Positions 43,326 to 54,794 are shown, counted from the first letter of the stretch. The stretch: 64,000 bases of DNA from Sulfurimonas sp. (GCA_030949825.1 JAUZSC010000019.1:1-64000); one strand, 5' to 3'. Notes: generated from the letters alone by a model not told the origin. Translations and numbers: made by a program.

Positions 43326-44613
43326 ACTCCTCCTCTTAATTGGCTTCCTTATATTTACAGGATGTGCTCAAAAAACATCAATGCTTGAGGAAAAAACTCT
43401 AAAAGAAACTAAACACAACAATAAAAAAATGTTTAATGAAGAAGATTCCTTGATAATGTTTGCACTTCGTTCAGAACAAGTTAAAGACTTTTCAAGTGCT
43501 GCACAAATTTTTGAAACCTTATATGTAAAATCATTAAGAAAAGAGTACATGCATCGTTCGCTTCAAAATAGACTTTTTTTAAAACAAAATCAACTCGTAA
43601 TAGATAGAGTAGATGCAATTACAAACAAACACTTAGATGATTTTATACTTGTTAGACTAAAGATTGTTGGACTTATTCAAATGAATAGATTTCAAGAGGC
43701 ACAGGACTTGGCCATTGCACTTGTTGAAGTAAGTGAAGATGAAGCTGATTATATTTTACTAAGTGATATATATATAGGACAGGAAAAATTTGATGAGGCA
43801 GTAAAATATCTTGAGAGTGGATATTCAAAAAAATACAGTGAAAAAATACTAGATAGAATGGCAATTCTACTGTATGTAAATTTAGATAGAAAAAAAGATG
43901 CAATAGCCTACCTAGAAACACACACAATGCTTCATGCTTGTTCTGTTGTTATTTGTAAAAGGCTTATCTCTTTTTATAGTAATGAAAATAATGTAGAGGG
44001 TTTACTCTCGGCATATTTACGATACTATAAAGTCGATGCTAAGCCTGAAGTAGCAGAACAAATTGTACAGTTATATGGCTATAAAAAAGACTACCCTCAA
44101 CTTATACTTTTTTTACAAGAGAGCCAAAGTGATGATGTAACACTTTTACAACTTTACACAAGTTCAAAAAATTACACAAAAGCTTTCCCTCTCGCAAAAA
44201 ATATTTATGATGAAACAGGTGAGATAAAATACTTAGGCGAGAGTGTGATTTATGAGTATGAAGCTCAAAAAGACAAGAACGATAAAGCTTTTTTAAGTAG
44301 CATTTCTAAAAAGTTCGAAGAAGTACTTAAGCAAGATAGCTCTTCTTTGTATTTGAATTATTTTGGATATGTATTAATTGACCATGATATAGATGTGTCC
44401 AAGGGAATAGAGTATATTAAAAAAGCTTTAGTAATGGAACCAGACTCTGCTTATTATCTTGATTCTTTAGCTTGGGGACATTATAAACTTCGCCAATGCT
44501 CAGATGCGCTTCGCATAATTAAAAAGGTTCGTAAACTAGACGGTGGTGATGATGCAGAAGTTGTGAGGCACCACGAATTAATTAAAAAATGTAAAGGTAA
44601 AAATAAACAATGA
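43318..44613 (+). CDS. TPR-repeat lipoprotein
   Basis: This 431-residue protein has a lipobox signal peptide ([16 protein letters not shown]), so it should be lipid-anchored in the outer or inner membrane. Helix pairs along the chain and [28 protein letters not shown] near the end are tetratricopeptide repeats. It is likely to be a scaffold; the partner is unknown. It overlaps trpC by four bases (ATGA). Confidence 0.82.
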   Translation: MYKLLLLIGFLIFTGCAQKTSMLEEKTLKETKHNNKKMFNEEDSLIMFALRSEQVKDFSSAAQIFETLYVKSLRKEYMHRSLQNRLFLKQNQLVIDRVDAITNKHLDDFILVRLKIVGLIQMNRFQEAQDLAIALVEVSEDEADYILLSDIYIGQEKFDEAVKYLESGYSKKYSEKILDRMAILLYVNLDRKKDAIAYLETHTMLHACSVVICKRLISFYSNENNVEGLLSAYLRYYKVDAKPEVAEQIVQLYGYKKDYPQLILFLQESQSDDVTLLQLYTSSKNYTKAFPLAKNIYDETGEIKYLGESVIYEYEAQKDKNDKAFLSSISKKFEEVLKQDSSSLYLNYFGYVLIDHDIDVSKGIEYIKKALVMEPDSAYYLDSLAWGHYKLRQCSDALRIIKKVRKLDGGDDAEVVRHHELIKKCKGKNKQ

Positions 44614-45395
44614 TTTTAGATGACATAATTAAAAAGACAAAAGAAGATTTAGTAAAAAGAGAAAAAGATTTTTCGCTTGATTGGTTAGGGCGTTCTTTGG
44701 CGTTTAATGCACGCGTTCCTCGAGATGTTATTCCTTATCTTAAAGCGACAGAGGAAGATCCGTATAGAATTATTTCTGAGGTTAAAAAAGCCTCACCCTC
44801 AAAAGGTGTTATCCGTGAAAACTTTGATCCTTTAGCAATCGCTCAGGCATATGAGCGAGGTGGAGCAAGCGCTATTTCTATCTTAACGGAGCCTCACTTC
44901 TTTGAGGGTTCTCTTGATTATTTAGGAGGTATTAGGCGTTATGTTGGAATTCCTCTTTTGAGAAAAGATTTTATTGTATCAAAATACCAAGTATTAGAAG
45001 CTACTGTTCATGGTGCCGATTTTATTCTTTTAATTGCAGCAGCGCTTAGTAAAAAAGAGTTAAAAGAATTACTAGGATACACACGACACCTAGGGATGGA
45101 AGCACTTGTAGAAGTTCATGATAAAACAGACTTAACTAAGGCTATCTATGCTGGAAGTGATATTATAGGGATAAACCATAGGAACCTTCAAACATTTGAG
45201 ATGAATATGAATTTATGTTACGAGCTTATCCCTTTGATACCTAATGGAAAAATTATTGTAGCTGAGAGTGGAATTTATGAACATGGCCAGTTAGAAGATT
45301 TAAGTAAAGCAGGTGTAGATGCTTTCTTAGTAGGGGAATCTTTAATGCGAACTGATGATGAAGAATCAGCACTTCGAACACTTAAAAATGGTTAA
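44610..45395 (+). CDS. trpC: Indole-3-glycerol phosphate synthase
   Basis: This 261-residue TIM-barrel enzyme of tryptophan synthesis shows [62 protein letters not shown] and VAESGI, all family signatures. Other trp genes are not in the window, so the pathway is dispersed. Confidence 0.97.
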   Translation: MILDDIIKKTKEDLVKREKDFSLDWLGRSLAFNARVPRDVIPYLKATEEDPYRIISEVKKASPSKGVIRENFDPLAIAQAYERGGASAISILTEPHFFEGSLDYLGGIRRYVGIPLLRKDFIVSKYQVLEATVHGADFILLIAAALSKKELKELLGYTRHLGMEALVEVHDKTDLTKAIYAGSDIIGINHRNLQTFEMNMNLCYELIPLIPNGKIIVAESGIYEHGQLEDLSKAGVDAFLVGESLMRTDDEESALRTLKNG

Positions 45396-45420
45396 AAAGT
45401 TATCCTAATAACTTTTTAAC
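45391..45420. terminator. Bidirectional terminator overlapping both stop codons
   Basis: A perfect 13-bp inverted repeat, GTTAAAAAGTTAT and ATAACTTTTTAAC with a 4-base loop, spans the stop codons of trpC (plus) and the yqeY-like gene (minus). It should end transcription from both sides. Confidence 0.75.
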
Positions 45421-45842
45421 ACACTCGCTAATTCTTTTTCCATCAACGCGCCCAGCTAATTCTTTTGTTGCAATACCCATCACTCTTCCAATATCTTTTA
45501 AACTTGTAGCACCCACTTTGATGATGATATCGTGTATTAAAAATGATAATTCTTCATTGTCTAGTTGCGCAGGTAGATAGGGTGTATATATTTCTATTTC
45601 ATCGAGTTCAATTTGTAGTAAGTCTTCGCGTCCTGCATCTTTGTATTGCGTCGCTGCATCATTTCTTCTTTTAACCTGTGTTTGAATTATTTTTATAATA
45701 TCTGCATCACTTAATTCTCTTCTCTCATCCACTTCTATTTGTTTAAATGCGGCAGTAAGAAGACGCAGTGCATCTCTTTTTTTGTTTGTTTTGCTTTCAT
45801 TGCATTTTTTACATCTTGGTTGATTATTTCTCTTAACGACAT
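45400..45842 (-). pseudogene. GatB/YqeY-domain protein with a probable N-terminal frame error
   Basis: The body (KRDALRLLTAAFKQIEVDERREL, IEIYTPYLPAQL, KDIGRVMGIATKELAGRVDGKRI) is a clear YqeY/GatB tRNA-amidase-tail domain of about 148 residues. The long open frame begins with an unlikely cysteine-rich N-terminus. The overlapping frame from ATG 45842 encodes the normal one, SLREIINQDVKNAMKAKQTKK. The two join if one A is added to the seven-base run at 45777-45783. This break needs an insertion, unlike most others here. Such proteins may support tRNA amidation; the function is not firmly known. Confidence 0.8.
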
Positions 45843-45913
45843 TCAAATCCTTTTTTTAATGGAACTATTTTTGCTAGTATTATAGCAAACAATAATGATA
45901 AAAAAGAGACAAT

Positions 45914-46636
45914 ATGATAAAACAATTACTTAGCTTATTTATTAGTTTATATATGCTTCTTGTATTTACTGGATGCACCGCAGGTTTAACAGACCCTGAG
46001 ATAGATTTTGAGCCACCTGTATATGTTGAGCAGATGCCAGCGATGGAAGAAAGACAGGACTTTGCAGCAACTGGAAGTATATTTGGTCAAGGAGACAACC
46101 CTTTGTTTTCAGATCATAAGGCGATGCATGTGCATGATATAGTTCGTGTTGTTATATCTGAAACAGCTAAAAGTTCAAGCGTAGCAGCAAAGGCTTTGAG
46201 CGAAACAGATACATCTGCCTTAGGTGGGGGTACATTTACAGCAGGTGGAACTAGCGGTACACTAGCTCAGTACACAAATAAACTTAATAACTTGACAAAC
46301 ATTGGTTTTACAGCAAATAGTACTAGTAATTTTGCCGGTTCAGGTAGTGCTACAAAAGATGCGTCATTTACGACTACTGTTTCAGCAAGAATCGTGAAAG
46401 TTTTAAGTAATGGAAACTATTTTATAGTAGGAAAGCGTGAGTTACTCATAGATAAACAAAAACAAATAATTCAAATAAGTGGTGTCATACGCCCTTATGA
46501 CATAGATCAATTCAATAAAATTGATTCAGCTCAAATGAGTGAAGCAAAGATTTCATATGTAACTGAGGGAGATGTTGATCGCACGAGTGAACAAGGCTGG
46601 GGGACTAAAATTGTACAATCTGTTTGGCCGTTTTAG
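45914..46636 (+). CDS. flgH: Flagellar L-ring lipoprotein FlgH
   Basis: This 240-residue outer-membrane lipoprotein forms the L-ring around the flagellar rod. It has a lipobox (LLVFTGCTAG) and the conserved motifs SIFGQGDNPLFSDHKAMHVHDIVRVVI, ARIVKVLSNGNYFIVGKRELLI and ISGVIRPYDI. It is full length and well away from other flagellar genes, as is usual in Campylobacterota. Confidence 0.95.
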   Translation: MIKQLLSLFISLYMLLVFTGCTAGLTDPEIDFEPPVYVEQMPAMEERQDFAATGSIFGQGDNPLFSDHKAMHVHDIVRVVISETAKSSSVAAKALSETDTSALGGGTFTAGGTSGTLAQYTNKLNNLTNIGFTANSTSNFAGSGSATKDASFTTTVSARIVKVLSNGNYFIVGKRELLIDKQKQIIQISGVIRPYDIDQFNKIDSAQMSEAKISYVTEGDVDRTSEQGWGTKIVQSVWPF

Positions 46637-48032
46637 CTTTTTAGTTCTCTTAAGTGTAGCTTTCACTTTTTTAAATGCGGAGTCTTTCTCTGAGTTTAAA
46701 AAGTCACAATCAGATTTTATTGTTAAGTATCTGCATGAAGAAGACAAGCTCTTTAATCAGTACATATTATCTAACTGGGAAGAGTACTCCTCTGTTACAG
46801 CCACTCCTTTTTACACAAAAGCAAAACCAAGTAAAATACCTTCTGCGAGAAAGCTAGAACTTAAAGATAAAGGTCCACTTATACTTTTGGCAAGCCTAAA
46901 CACAAGCGTAAATCAGGAAAAAATACAAAAAAAAGCAAATGAAAAAAAAGAGATAGAGTTTGATTTTTTTGGTGAAAACATAGGTTTTAATATTCCAGAT
47001 GGACTCCTAGATGCAAAATTTTATCCATTGTCAAAAAAAGGAATCAGTAACTTTTTTAATGTAGCAGTGAGTACAGAATATGAAGCACTCATAGATGAAA
47101 TAAACAAATATTCACTTGCACATAACTTAAACGATTGGGGAAAATATCTACTCATTAAAAAAATAAGTTATTATATATTTTCCAATCAAGATGAAGCGAG
47201 ACTTTTACGATGGTTTATTTTCAATAAGCTAGGCTACGCAGTAAAAGCAGCCTTATCCAAAAAGCATATTATAGTAATGTATGCGAGTAAAAAAACTATT
47301 TATGCAACACCAATGTACACGCTTGATAAAAAGAATTTTTATAGCATATCAGAATATGCGAAGGCAACTAATCAAAAGCTTTTTACATATAAACAAAAAT
47401 ATTCAGAGGCTACTAAAAGTATTGATTTGTCTTTGACTTCTCTTCCTATTTTAGGTGAAAATCTACATACAAAACACTTGGTATTTAAACAAAATATGAA
47501 AAAATATACAATTAAATATAGATACAATAAAAACATGATTGATTTTATGGCATCTTATCCCCAAGCAGATTATGAAACATATTTTAATGCCCAAATGGAT
47601 TCTCAAAGTTATGGAGATATTGTTAATGGATTGAGAAAATATATAAACGGAAAAAAATCAAGCACTGCTATAAATTTTGTCTTGCACTTTGTTCAAAATG
47701 CTTTTAAATATCAGGTCGACAATGAACAATTTGGAAGAGAAAAAGTGATGTTTGCAGATGAGACCTTGTATTATGATAAATCAGATTGTGAAGATAGAGC
47801 TATTCTTTTTGCAAAACTTGTCAAAGATATGTTTAAAATTGGAGTAGTTGGGGTAAAATATAGTAATCATATGTCTACAGCCTTGTATATTCCTCTTAAA
47901 GGTGATACAGTTAGAGTGCATTCTAAAAAATATGTTATAGCTGATCCAACATATATAAATGCCTCAATAGGTCAAGGAATGAGTCAATATAAATCAAAAC
48001 GACCAAAAGAATTTATATTTTTGCAAAAATAA
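46611..48032 (+). CDS. Transglutaminase-like periplasmic protein
   Basis: This protein has an N-terminal signal segment (FGRFSFLVLLSVAFTFLNA) and a C-terminal transglutaminase-like domain with KSDCEDRAILFAKL (Cys), SNHMSTAL (His) and VIADPTYI (Asp), the expected catalytic triad. I chose TTG 46611, preceded by GGGG at good spacing; ATG 46572 in frame would overlap flgH further. The start lies inside the last codons of flgH. It is likely a periplasmic protease or peptidase; the substrate is unknown. Confidence 0.75.
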   Translation: MYNLFGRFSFLVLLSVAFTFLNAESFSEFKKSQSDFIVKYLHEEDKLFNQYILSNWEEYSSVTATPFYTKAKPSKIPSARKLELKDKGPLILLASLNTSVNQEKIQKKANEKKEIEFDFFGENIGFNIPDGLLDAKFYPLSKKGISNFFNVAVSTEYEALIDEINKYSLAHNLNDWGKYLLIKKISYYIFSNQDEARLLRWFIFNKLGYAVKAALSKKHIIVMYASKKTIYATPMYTLDKKNFYSISEYAKATNQKLFTYKQKYSEATKSIDLSLTSLPILGENLHTKHLVFKQNMKKYTIKYRYNKNMIDFMASYPQADYETYFNAQMDSQSYGDIVNGLRKYINGKKSSTAINFVLHFVQNAFKYQVDNEQFGREKVMFADETLYYDKSDCEDRAILFAKLVKDMFKIGVVGVKYSNHMSTALYIPLKGDTVRVHSKKYVIADPTYINASIGQGMSQYKSKRPKEFIFLQK

Positions 48033-48042
48033 AGGATAGTGA

Positions 48043-49262
48043 GTGAATACGATAAAAAAGTATAATTGTGCAGCCTTTAAAGCACTTTTACGAGAAGAAA
48101 AAAAAACTAAATTTAATTTTACTTAATATAGATAATTTTAGTAATATTAATGATTCTTATGGAATAGAGTACGGTGATTTTGTTTTTACTAAAGTGCTAG
48201 AAATACTTAACACACTTTGCTCAAATAATATCGATATTTATAAACTAGAATCGGATGAGTTTGCGCTTGTTAATCAAAATAATCTTGATATAAATACAGC
48301 AGAGGATACTGCAAAACTACTCACTTCTTTTTTTTTAATGAAACTGAAATAGAAATTGAAGAAGATATAGAAGTTAAAATATCTTTTAGCATAGGTATTG
48401 CGGTGGGTAGAGGTATTACAGTTTTAAATCAAGTTCGTCTTGCTATAAAAGAACTTCGAGAACATACGCGCGGAACTTACATCGTTTATGATATGAAGTC
48501 TCCTTATATAAGACAAGTTCAAGATAATGTATACTGGGTCAATAAAATCCAAGAAAGTGTAACCGAAGATAAAATCGTTGCTTTTTATCAACCTATAGTA
48601 AATAACAAAACAAAAAAAATAGAAAAATACGAGTGCCTTGCGCGTATAGATGATGATGGAGATTTTGTATCTCCTTACCATTTTATGGATGCGGCTAAAG
48701 AGACTAGAGTCCTCTCACTTATAACAAAATCAATGATAAAAAAAAGCATGTAAAACATTTTCTAAAAATAGATATTCATTTTCTATAAACATAACAAATG
48801 ATGATTTACAGCTAAATTATTTAGAAGAGTACTTGCTACGAAATACAGAAATTTTTAACATAAATCCAAATAGAGTTGTACTTGAGTTGTTAGAAGATAT
48901 TCCATCTTTGGAAAAAGGAACAATTATCAAGCAATTGAATTCTCTTAAAGACAAAGGTTTTAAGCTTTCTATCGATGATTTTGGAAGTGAGAGTTCAAAC
49001 TTTTCTCGTCTTTTAGAATTTTCACCTGACTTTCTTAAAATAGACGGCTCTTTTATAAAAAAGATTTTAACAGATAAAAGAAGTCAGATTATTACAGGGG
49101 GAATTGTAAGTATTGCACATCAGATGAATATAAAAATAATAGCAGAGTATATTCATAGTGTGGAGGTTCAAGAAAAAATTGAGTCCTTAGAGTATTGATT
49201 ATTCTCAAGGCTATTTTCATGGTGCACCAGCCCAAACTCTAAAAGAGACTGCTAATAGTTAA
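48043..49262 (+). pseudogene. Degenerate GGDEF-EAL protein with four frame breaks
   Basis: Pieces in several frames make one c-di-GMP protein. The GGDEF part reads LNIDNFSNINDSYGIEYGDF and then KLESDEFALVN, so the signature is degenerate (ESDEF). The EAL part reads VAFYQPIVNNKTKKIEKYECLARID (ECL in place of EAL), LSIDDFGSESSNFSRL and SFIKKIL. Breaks lie at A9 (48098-48106), T9 (48328-48336), A8 (48738-48745) and near 49192-49197. A GTG start at 48043 follows AAAGGA. If intact it would probably be a phosphodiesterase with a non-catalytic GGDEF domain. Confidence 0.7.
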
Positions 49263-50789
49263 AAGCAACTTTATAAGTTGGGCTATCTTCTTCGTATGAA
49301 CAGTGCGGACCAGCAAGTTTAAGTATAGCGATACAATCAGCTGATAAGTGACGAAGAAGTAAATTTTTCCCAGCTTCTTCGTATTTTTTAGTAATCATAT
49401 CTATAGCTTCGACTCCAGATGCATCCATAACACGAGCTTCTTTAAAGTCTATAACAACTTTTAAAGGATCACTTTCAATGTCAAAATTATCTGCAAATGT
49501 TGTGGCACTTCCAAAGAAAAGAGGACCATCGAGTTCGTATACTTTTGTGCCATCTTCTTCAACATGAGACTTAGACCAAATACGAGCATGTTTCCAAGCA
49601 AAAGCAAGTGCTGAGATAATAACACCAGCAACCACGGCAATAGCTAAGTCTTCGATGATGGTGATAACTGTAACAGCAACCATAACAAAGGCATCTGTAC
49701 GAGGCATTTTGTTTAGTCTAGAAAAACTCGACCACTCAAATGTGCCGATACTTACCATAAACATAATCCCAACAAGAACAGCAACGGGAATAGCATTTAA
49801 AACACCACTTAGAGATACAACGAGTACAATAAGACCAAGAGCAGCTACAAAGGATGATAAACGCCCAATCCCACCTGATGTATAGTTAATGATACTTTGA
49901 CCAATCATCGCACAACCAGCCATACCACCAAAGAAACCACAGGTAATATTTCCACTACCAAGCGCTATACATTCTTTGTTTGCAGAACCGCGTGTATTAC
50001 TGAGTTCATCCAAAACAGAAAGCGTAAGGAGTGATTCTATAACACCAACCATCGCAACAATAATTGCATACGGAAGCACTAAGAAAAATGCGTCAAGAGA
50101 AAAGAGATAGTTGGGAACAATAAAGCTCGGCATCTGTCCAGCGTACTGTTGCATATCATCTAGGCCACTGAGTAAAAGTGTATTTGTATCTGTTAAATAA
50201 ACACCTAAGGTGATGACAACTATAGCGACTAAACCAGCTGGAATAGCAGTTGTAAGCTTAGGTAATAAGTACATAATAGCCATCGTCACAAATACTAAGA
50301 CATACATCATATAGTTTTGACCCTCAAAAAATGTAAATTGAGCTGTCCCTATTACGATAGCCAAACCGTTTACAAAACCATGTATTGCAGGAGTAGGAAC
50401 AAGACGAATAAATTTTCCAAGCTTGAAGGCACCGATAGCTACTTGGATAAGCCCAGCTACTATGGTTGCTAAAAGTATATAATGGAGTATGCCCATAGCA
50501 ATTGCATCTTTATCCAGCCCTTGTGCTGAGAGCATTCCATTTACTTCGAGTGATAAGCCAACAAGTACAACAGCAACAGAACCAGTAGCTCCTGAAATCA
50601 TTCCAGGTTTACCACCGATAAGAGCGGTAATAAGTCCTAATATAAAGGCAGTATAAAGCCCAACAATAGGACTAACCCCAGCAATAACACTAAAGGCAAT
50701 AGCTTAGGAACTAAGGCAACGGCTACAACGAGACCGGAGAGAATATCATTTTTAATGTTTTTTGATGTATATTTACTTAAATCAAACAA
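49252..50789 (-). CDS. SulP-family anion transporter with STAS domain (one frame break)
   Basis: This SulP/SLC26 membrane protein has about a dozen helices (GMISGATGSVAVVLVGL, GFVNGLAIVIGTAQF, GFFGGMAGCAMIGQSIINYTSGG) and a C-terminal STAS domain (KVVIDFKEARVMDASGVEAIDMI). The uninterrupted frame begins at 50601. The normal start, FDLSKYTSKNIKNDILSGLVVAVALVP, lies upstream in another frame. Adding one base between 50705 and 50706 rejoins them as VPEAIAFSVIAGVSP. The start would be TTG 50789, preceded by AAAGG. The substrate may be sulphate or bicarbonate. Confidence 0.88.
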
Positions 50790-50834
50790 TGTTTAGTACC
50801 TTTAAATTTATAGTTTTGCAAGTATAGCTAAAGA

Positions 50835-52076
50835 CTAATGAGAGTTTTCTTTTTCTCTTAGTTTGTCTTTCTTACTCTTCTTTTTCCCTTTTACTGGAGC
50901 AGGGCCTTTTTCTTTTTTTAGGAGCCGTACCTTTGAGTTCAAAGCCCTGTATTTGTTCTCTTTTTAACTGTATATCTGAACGCTTTTCTATAAGTTTAAA
51001 ATGCGCTTGAGATGCATAGTCAACAAATGAAATAGCAAGACCAGATTTTCCTGCGCGTCCTGTTCGTCCGATTCTATGTATATAGTCGGTAGGTGAGCGT
51101 GGTAAGTCAAAATTTATCACACAAGAAATATCTTCAATATCTATACCACGAGAAACAAGGTCTGTAGTAAAAAGAACTTGTATCTTTTTAGCTTTAAAAG
51201 CATCAAGTGTGCAGTTTCTTTCTTCTTGATCAAGGTCGCCATGAAAAGATTGTGCGTTAATCCCATGCTTTTTAAATTTCATTGCTATGTTATCGGTTGC
51301 GCGTTTATTTGCCATGAAGACTAAAACTTGACCTAGTTTTTCACTCTTTATAAGATGGCGTAAAAGAGGAGAACGGTTTTCTTGATTTACTTGGATGGCG
51401 CGTTGCACTATTGTTTGGACGGTTTGAGTTTCTTCAATGCTTACTTCAACAGGGTTTTGCGTGATTCTTTTTGCAATCTGTAGCATCTTCTCAGGGTAGG
51501 TTGCAGAAAAAAGAAGGTTTTGTCTTTGCTCTGGAATTGCCTCAAGTATAGATTCTAGCTCCTCTGAAAATCCCATGTCTAGCATCTTATCTGCTTCATC
51601 AAGCACGAAAAACTCCACTTTTTGGAGGTTCATCTGTTTTTTACTCAGTACATCTATAAATCTTCCCGAGGTAGCAACTAAAACATCACAACCTTGTTGA
51701 ATGTCAAAAAGTTGTTCACCTATTTTATCTCCACCGATAAGACTTACTGTTTTTATCGGTTTTGTGCAAAAGTGGCTAAAGTTATCAAAAGTATCAGCAA
51801 TTTGAAGTGCTAATTCTCTTGTAGGTGTTAAAACAAGAACGCGTGTTTTTGCTTTTTTTTTGTATTTCGGTTGATTTTATTTGGCTAAGTAGTTGAATAA
51901 GAGGAAGAATAAAACTAGCACTTTTACCACTTCCAGTTTGCGCTCGTGCCATTACATCGCTTGATGCTAAAACAAGAGGAATTACTTTTTTTTTGAATAG
52001 GGGTCGGAGTGTTAAAGCCATTCTTAGAAATGGCTTTTAATATATGTTGAGAAAGTGCAAATGAAGAAAAAGACAT
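50835..52076 (-). CDS. DEAD-box RNA helicase, RhlE-like (three frame breaks)
   Basis: This helicase is encoded in several frames: [41 protein letters not shown] (motif I), [19 protein letters not shown] (motif II), LFSATY (III) and [13 protein letters not shown] (VI). Breaks are at two T9 runs (51986-51994 and 51853-51861) and at a T7 near the end (50913-50919). Removing one base from each gives a continuous protein from ATG 52076 with a lysine-rich tail ([18 protein letters not shown]). All motifs are intact, so sequencing error is likely. Confidence 0.88.
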
Positions 52077-52078
52077 TT

Positions 52079-54739
52079 TTATTTTACTAAAGAGTTAAGT
52101 TGTTCTCTTACTTTTGTTTGTTTAGCTTGTGCATCTGATAAAAGTGTACGATTTTTCTCTAAAATATCCTCAGGTGCGTTAGCTACAAATCTTTCATTTT
52201 TAAGCATCCCTCCAAGCTTGTCTATCTCTTTTTGTAGTTTTTCATCTTGTTTTGTAAGTTTTGTAATGATTGGAGTTAAATCTATGGAGTCGGTTGGAAT
52301 AAAAGTCTCACATAGGTCAGAAATGTCACTTACAGAATTGTCTATTTTTGTTTGCGTAAACTCAAGGACTTCAACTTTTGCAAGTCTTAAGATAAATGGA
52401 CGCATAGCTTCTTGGTCTGCATCTGAGATGCCATCAATCTTAACAAAGGCTTTCTCTATTTTTTGGTTCGCTAAATCAACAAGTACTTTTGCTCTACGAA
52501 TAGAAACAATTGCATCCATAATAACTTCAAATTTGCGTTCTTGCTCATCTTTTTTCTTCGTTTTACTAGGATACTTCATAAGCATAATGGAATCACCATT
52601 TTCAAGCGATGTTCCTGAGAGTTCATGGTAAAGATACTCGGTAATAAAAGGCATAAAAGGGTGAAGAAGCTTCATCGCCTCTTTAAAAATAGCCCCAAGT
52701 TCAACGATAGAATCTTTGTCAGCCTTAGAAAGCTCAATTCCCCAACCACAAAATTCATTCCAGATGAATTTGTAAAGCGTAAGTGCTGCATCGTTGAATT
52801 TGTATTCGTCTAAGTAAGCACGAACTTCTTTTGTAGCTACATTTAAACGAGATGCCATGTATTTTCCAAGCTCAGTTTGGAGACAAAAGCCTTCTAAATC
52901 TGGAAATACATCTACATTCATTTGTAGGTATTTACTTGCATTGTAAAGTTTATTTGTAAAGTTTCGGTTGAGTTCAAGTTTTTCTGTACTCATACGGATA
53001 TCTCTACCTTGAGCAGCAGAAACAGCAAGTGTAAAGCGTAAAATATCAGCGCTGTATTTATTTACCATATCAAGAGGGTCAATAACATTACCCTTTGATT
53101 TAGACATTTTTTGCCCATTTTCATCACGAACAAGTGCATGAAGGTAAATATGATTAAAGGGAAGTTTTCCGTTAAAGTGCTCACCCATCATCATCATTCT
53201 TGCCACCCAAAAGAAAAGGATATCAAAACCAGTTATAAGTAAGGTATTTGGATAAAAATCTTTCATATCATTTGCTTCGTTATTCTCACCTTGGCAACCC
53301 AGGTTGTCTCTCTCTGTAGCTTCGCTACATTCACCTTGACCCCAACCTAAGGTTGAAAAAGGCCATAAAGCAGAAGAAAACCAAGTGTCTAAAACATCAG
53401 GGTCTTGTGTTAAGTTTTTAGCCCCACATTTTGGGCATGACTCTGGCATATCTTCATCAGATGCAAACTCATGCTCACAGTCATCACAGTAAAATACTGG
53501 AATCTGATGTCCCCACCAAAGCTGACGGCTTATACACCAGTCACGAAGTTCACCCATCCAAGAGTTGTATGAGTTAATCCAATGCGGTGGAAAAAACTTA
53601 GCTTCACCAGCATTTGTTTTTGCTATGGACTTATCTGCAAGTTCTTTTTTTAAAAACCATTGTCGTGAGATATAAGGCTCAACAATGCTTTTACATCTGT
53701 AACAATGTCCAACCTGATGTTTATGATCTTCTATCTTAATCATAAAACCTTCTTCTTCAAGGCGTTTTACAATTGTCTCACGCGCTTCAAGTCTGTCAAG
53801 TCCTTTAAATTCACCGGCATATTCATTTAAAATACCTTTTTCATTAAACACAGTAATGAACTCTAAGTCATGACGTTTACCAACTTCATAATCGTTTTGG
53901 TCGTGTGCAGGTGTTACTTTAACAACGCCCGTTCCAAAGTCCATATCAACATAGGTATCTGCGATTATAGTTACTTCACGCTCTAAAAGAGGGAGCTTGA
54001 TTTTTTTACCAAGTAAATGGGTATAACGCTTGTCATCTGGATGCACCATAACAGCAGTATCGCCAAAGTATGTTTCAGGTCGCGTTGTTGCTACTTCAAG
54101 AGATCCACTTCCATCAGCAAAAGGGTATTTTATATGATAAAATTTTCCATCATGGTCTTCATGTTCAACTTCGATGTCACTTAAAGCTCCATCGTGTGTA
54201 CACCAGTTTACCATGTAGTTTCCACGGACGATAAGACCTTCGTTATAAAGCTTTAAAAATGATTCTTTAACAGATTTTTGAAGTCCAGCATCCATCGTGA
54301 ATCGCTCTCGTTCCCATGCAGGACTTACTCCCATATGTCGAAGTTGTGAAGTCATAATTCCAGCAGATTCTTCTTTCCAAGCCCAAACCCGTTCTAAGAA
54401 CTTTTCACGACCAAGTTCTTCTTTTGTTGTACCCTCAGCTAGAAGTTGTTTCTCAACTACATTTTGTGTAGCAATCCCAGCGTGATCAGTCCCTGGCTGC
54501 CAAAGTGTTTTGTAACCATCCATACGTTTATAACGCGTTATGATATCTTGGAGTGTAAATGTAAGTGCATGACCAATGTGAAGACGACCAGTAACATTTG
54601 GAGGAGGCATCATGATAGAGAAGTTTTTTCCCTCTTCTTGTAGCGCCTTGTTAGCATCTACCTCGAAGTACTTTCTTTCTTCCCAGATTTTGTAAAATTT
54701 ATTTTCTATTTTTTGTGGTTCGTAAGCTTCTGATGCCAT
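52079..54739 (-). CDS. valS: Valyl-tRNA synthetase with an unusual insertion
   Basis: This class I synthetase of 886 residues has PPPNVTGRLHIGHAL (HIGH), the editing domain, and KMSKSKGNVIDPLD, with a C-terminal coiled coil. Between the conserved LDTWFSSALWPFSTLGW and DFYPNTLLITGFD it carries about 27 residues (GQGECSEATERDNLGCQGEN and so on) where E. coli has about eight. The DNA of this insert (about 53277-53340) is palindromic and partly duplicated. The frame stays open. The enzyme is presumably active. Confidence 0.96.
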   Translation of the reverse strand: MASEAYEPQKIENKFYKIWEERKYFEVDANKALQEEGKNFSIMMPPPNVTGRLHIGHALTFTLQDIITRYKRMDGYKTLWQPGTDHAGIATQNVVEKQLLAEGTTKEELGREKFLERVWAWKEESAGIMTSQLRHMGVSPAWERERFTMDAGLQKSVKESFLKLYNEGLIVRGNYMVNWCTHDGALSDIEVEHEDHDGKFYHIKYPFADGSGSLEVATTRPETYFGDTAVMVHPDDKRYTHLLGKKIKLPLLEREVTIIADTYVDMDFGTGVVKVTPAHDQNDYEVGKRHDLEFITVFNEKGILNEYAGEFKGLDRLEARETIVKRLEEEGFMIKIEDHKHQVGHCYRCKSIVEPYISRQWFLKKELADKSIAKTNAGEAKFFPPHWINSYNSWMGELRDWCISRQLWWGHQIPVFYCDDCEHEFASDEDMPESCPKCGAKNLTQDPDVLDTWFSSALWPFSTLGWGQGECSEATERDNLGCQGENNEANDMKDFYPNTLLITGFDILFFWVARMMMMGEHFNGKLPFNHIYLHALVRDENGQKMSKSKGNVIDPLDMVNKYSADILRFTLAVSAAQGRDIRMSTEKLELNRNFTNKLYNASKYLQMNVDVFPDLEGFCLQTELGKYMASRLNVATKEVRAYLDEYKFNDAALTLYKFIWNEFCGWGIELSKADKDSIVELGAIFKEAMKLLHPFMPFITEYLYHELSGTSLENGDSIMLMKYPSKTKKKDEQERKFEVIMDAIVSIRRAKVLVDLANQKIEKAFVKIDGISDADQEAMRPFILRLAKVEVLEFTQTKIDNSVSDISDLCETFIPTDSIDLTPIITKLTKQDEKLQKEIDKLGGMLKNERFVANAPEDILEKNRTLLSDAQAKQTKVREQLNSLVK
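53276..53348. repeat. Palindromic, partly duplicated insert within valS
   Basis: On the minus strand the segment contains two similar blocks: GGTTGGGGTCAAGGTGAATG followed by TAGCGAAGC, and GGGTTGCCAAGGTGAGAAT followed by AACGAAGC. It also has small palindromes TGTAGCGAAGCTACA and CAACCTGGGTTG. It is inserted in frame, like palindromic elements known to sit inside Rickettsia genes. Confidence 0.55.
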
Positions 54740-54794
54740 ATAATCGCCTTGATTTTTTCTTTTATTTAAACGCGATTATAGCTAAAATATTCTA

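Noticed and set aside
52218..52631. 137-codon plus-strand frame inside valS
   Set aside because: Cys/Ser/Phe-rich shadow; valS is continuous on the other strand.
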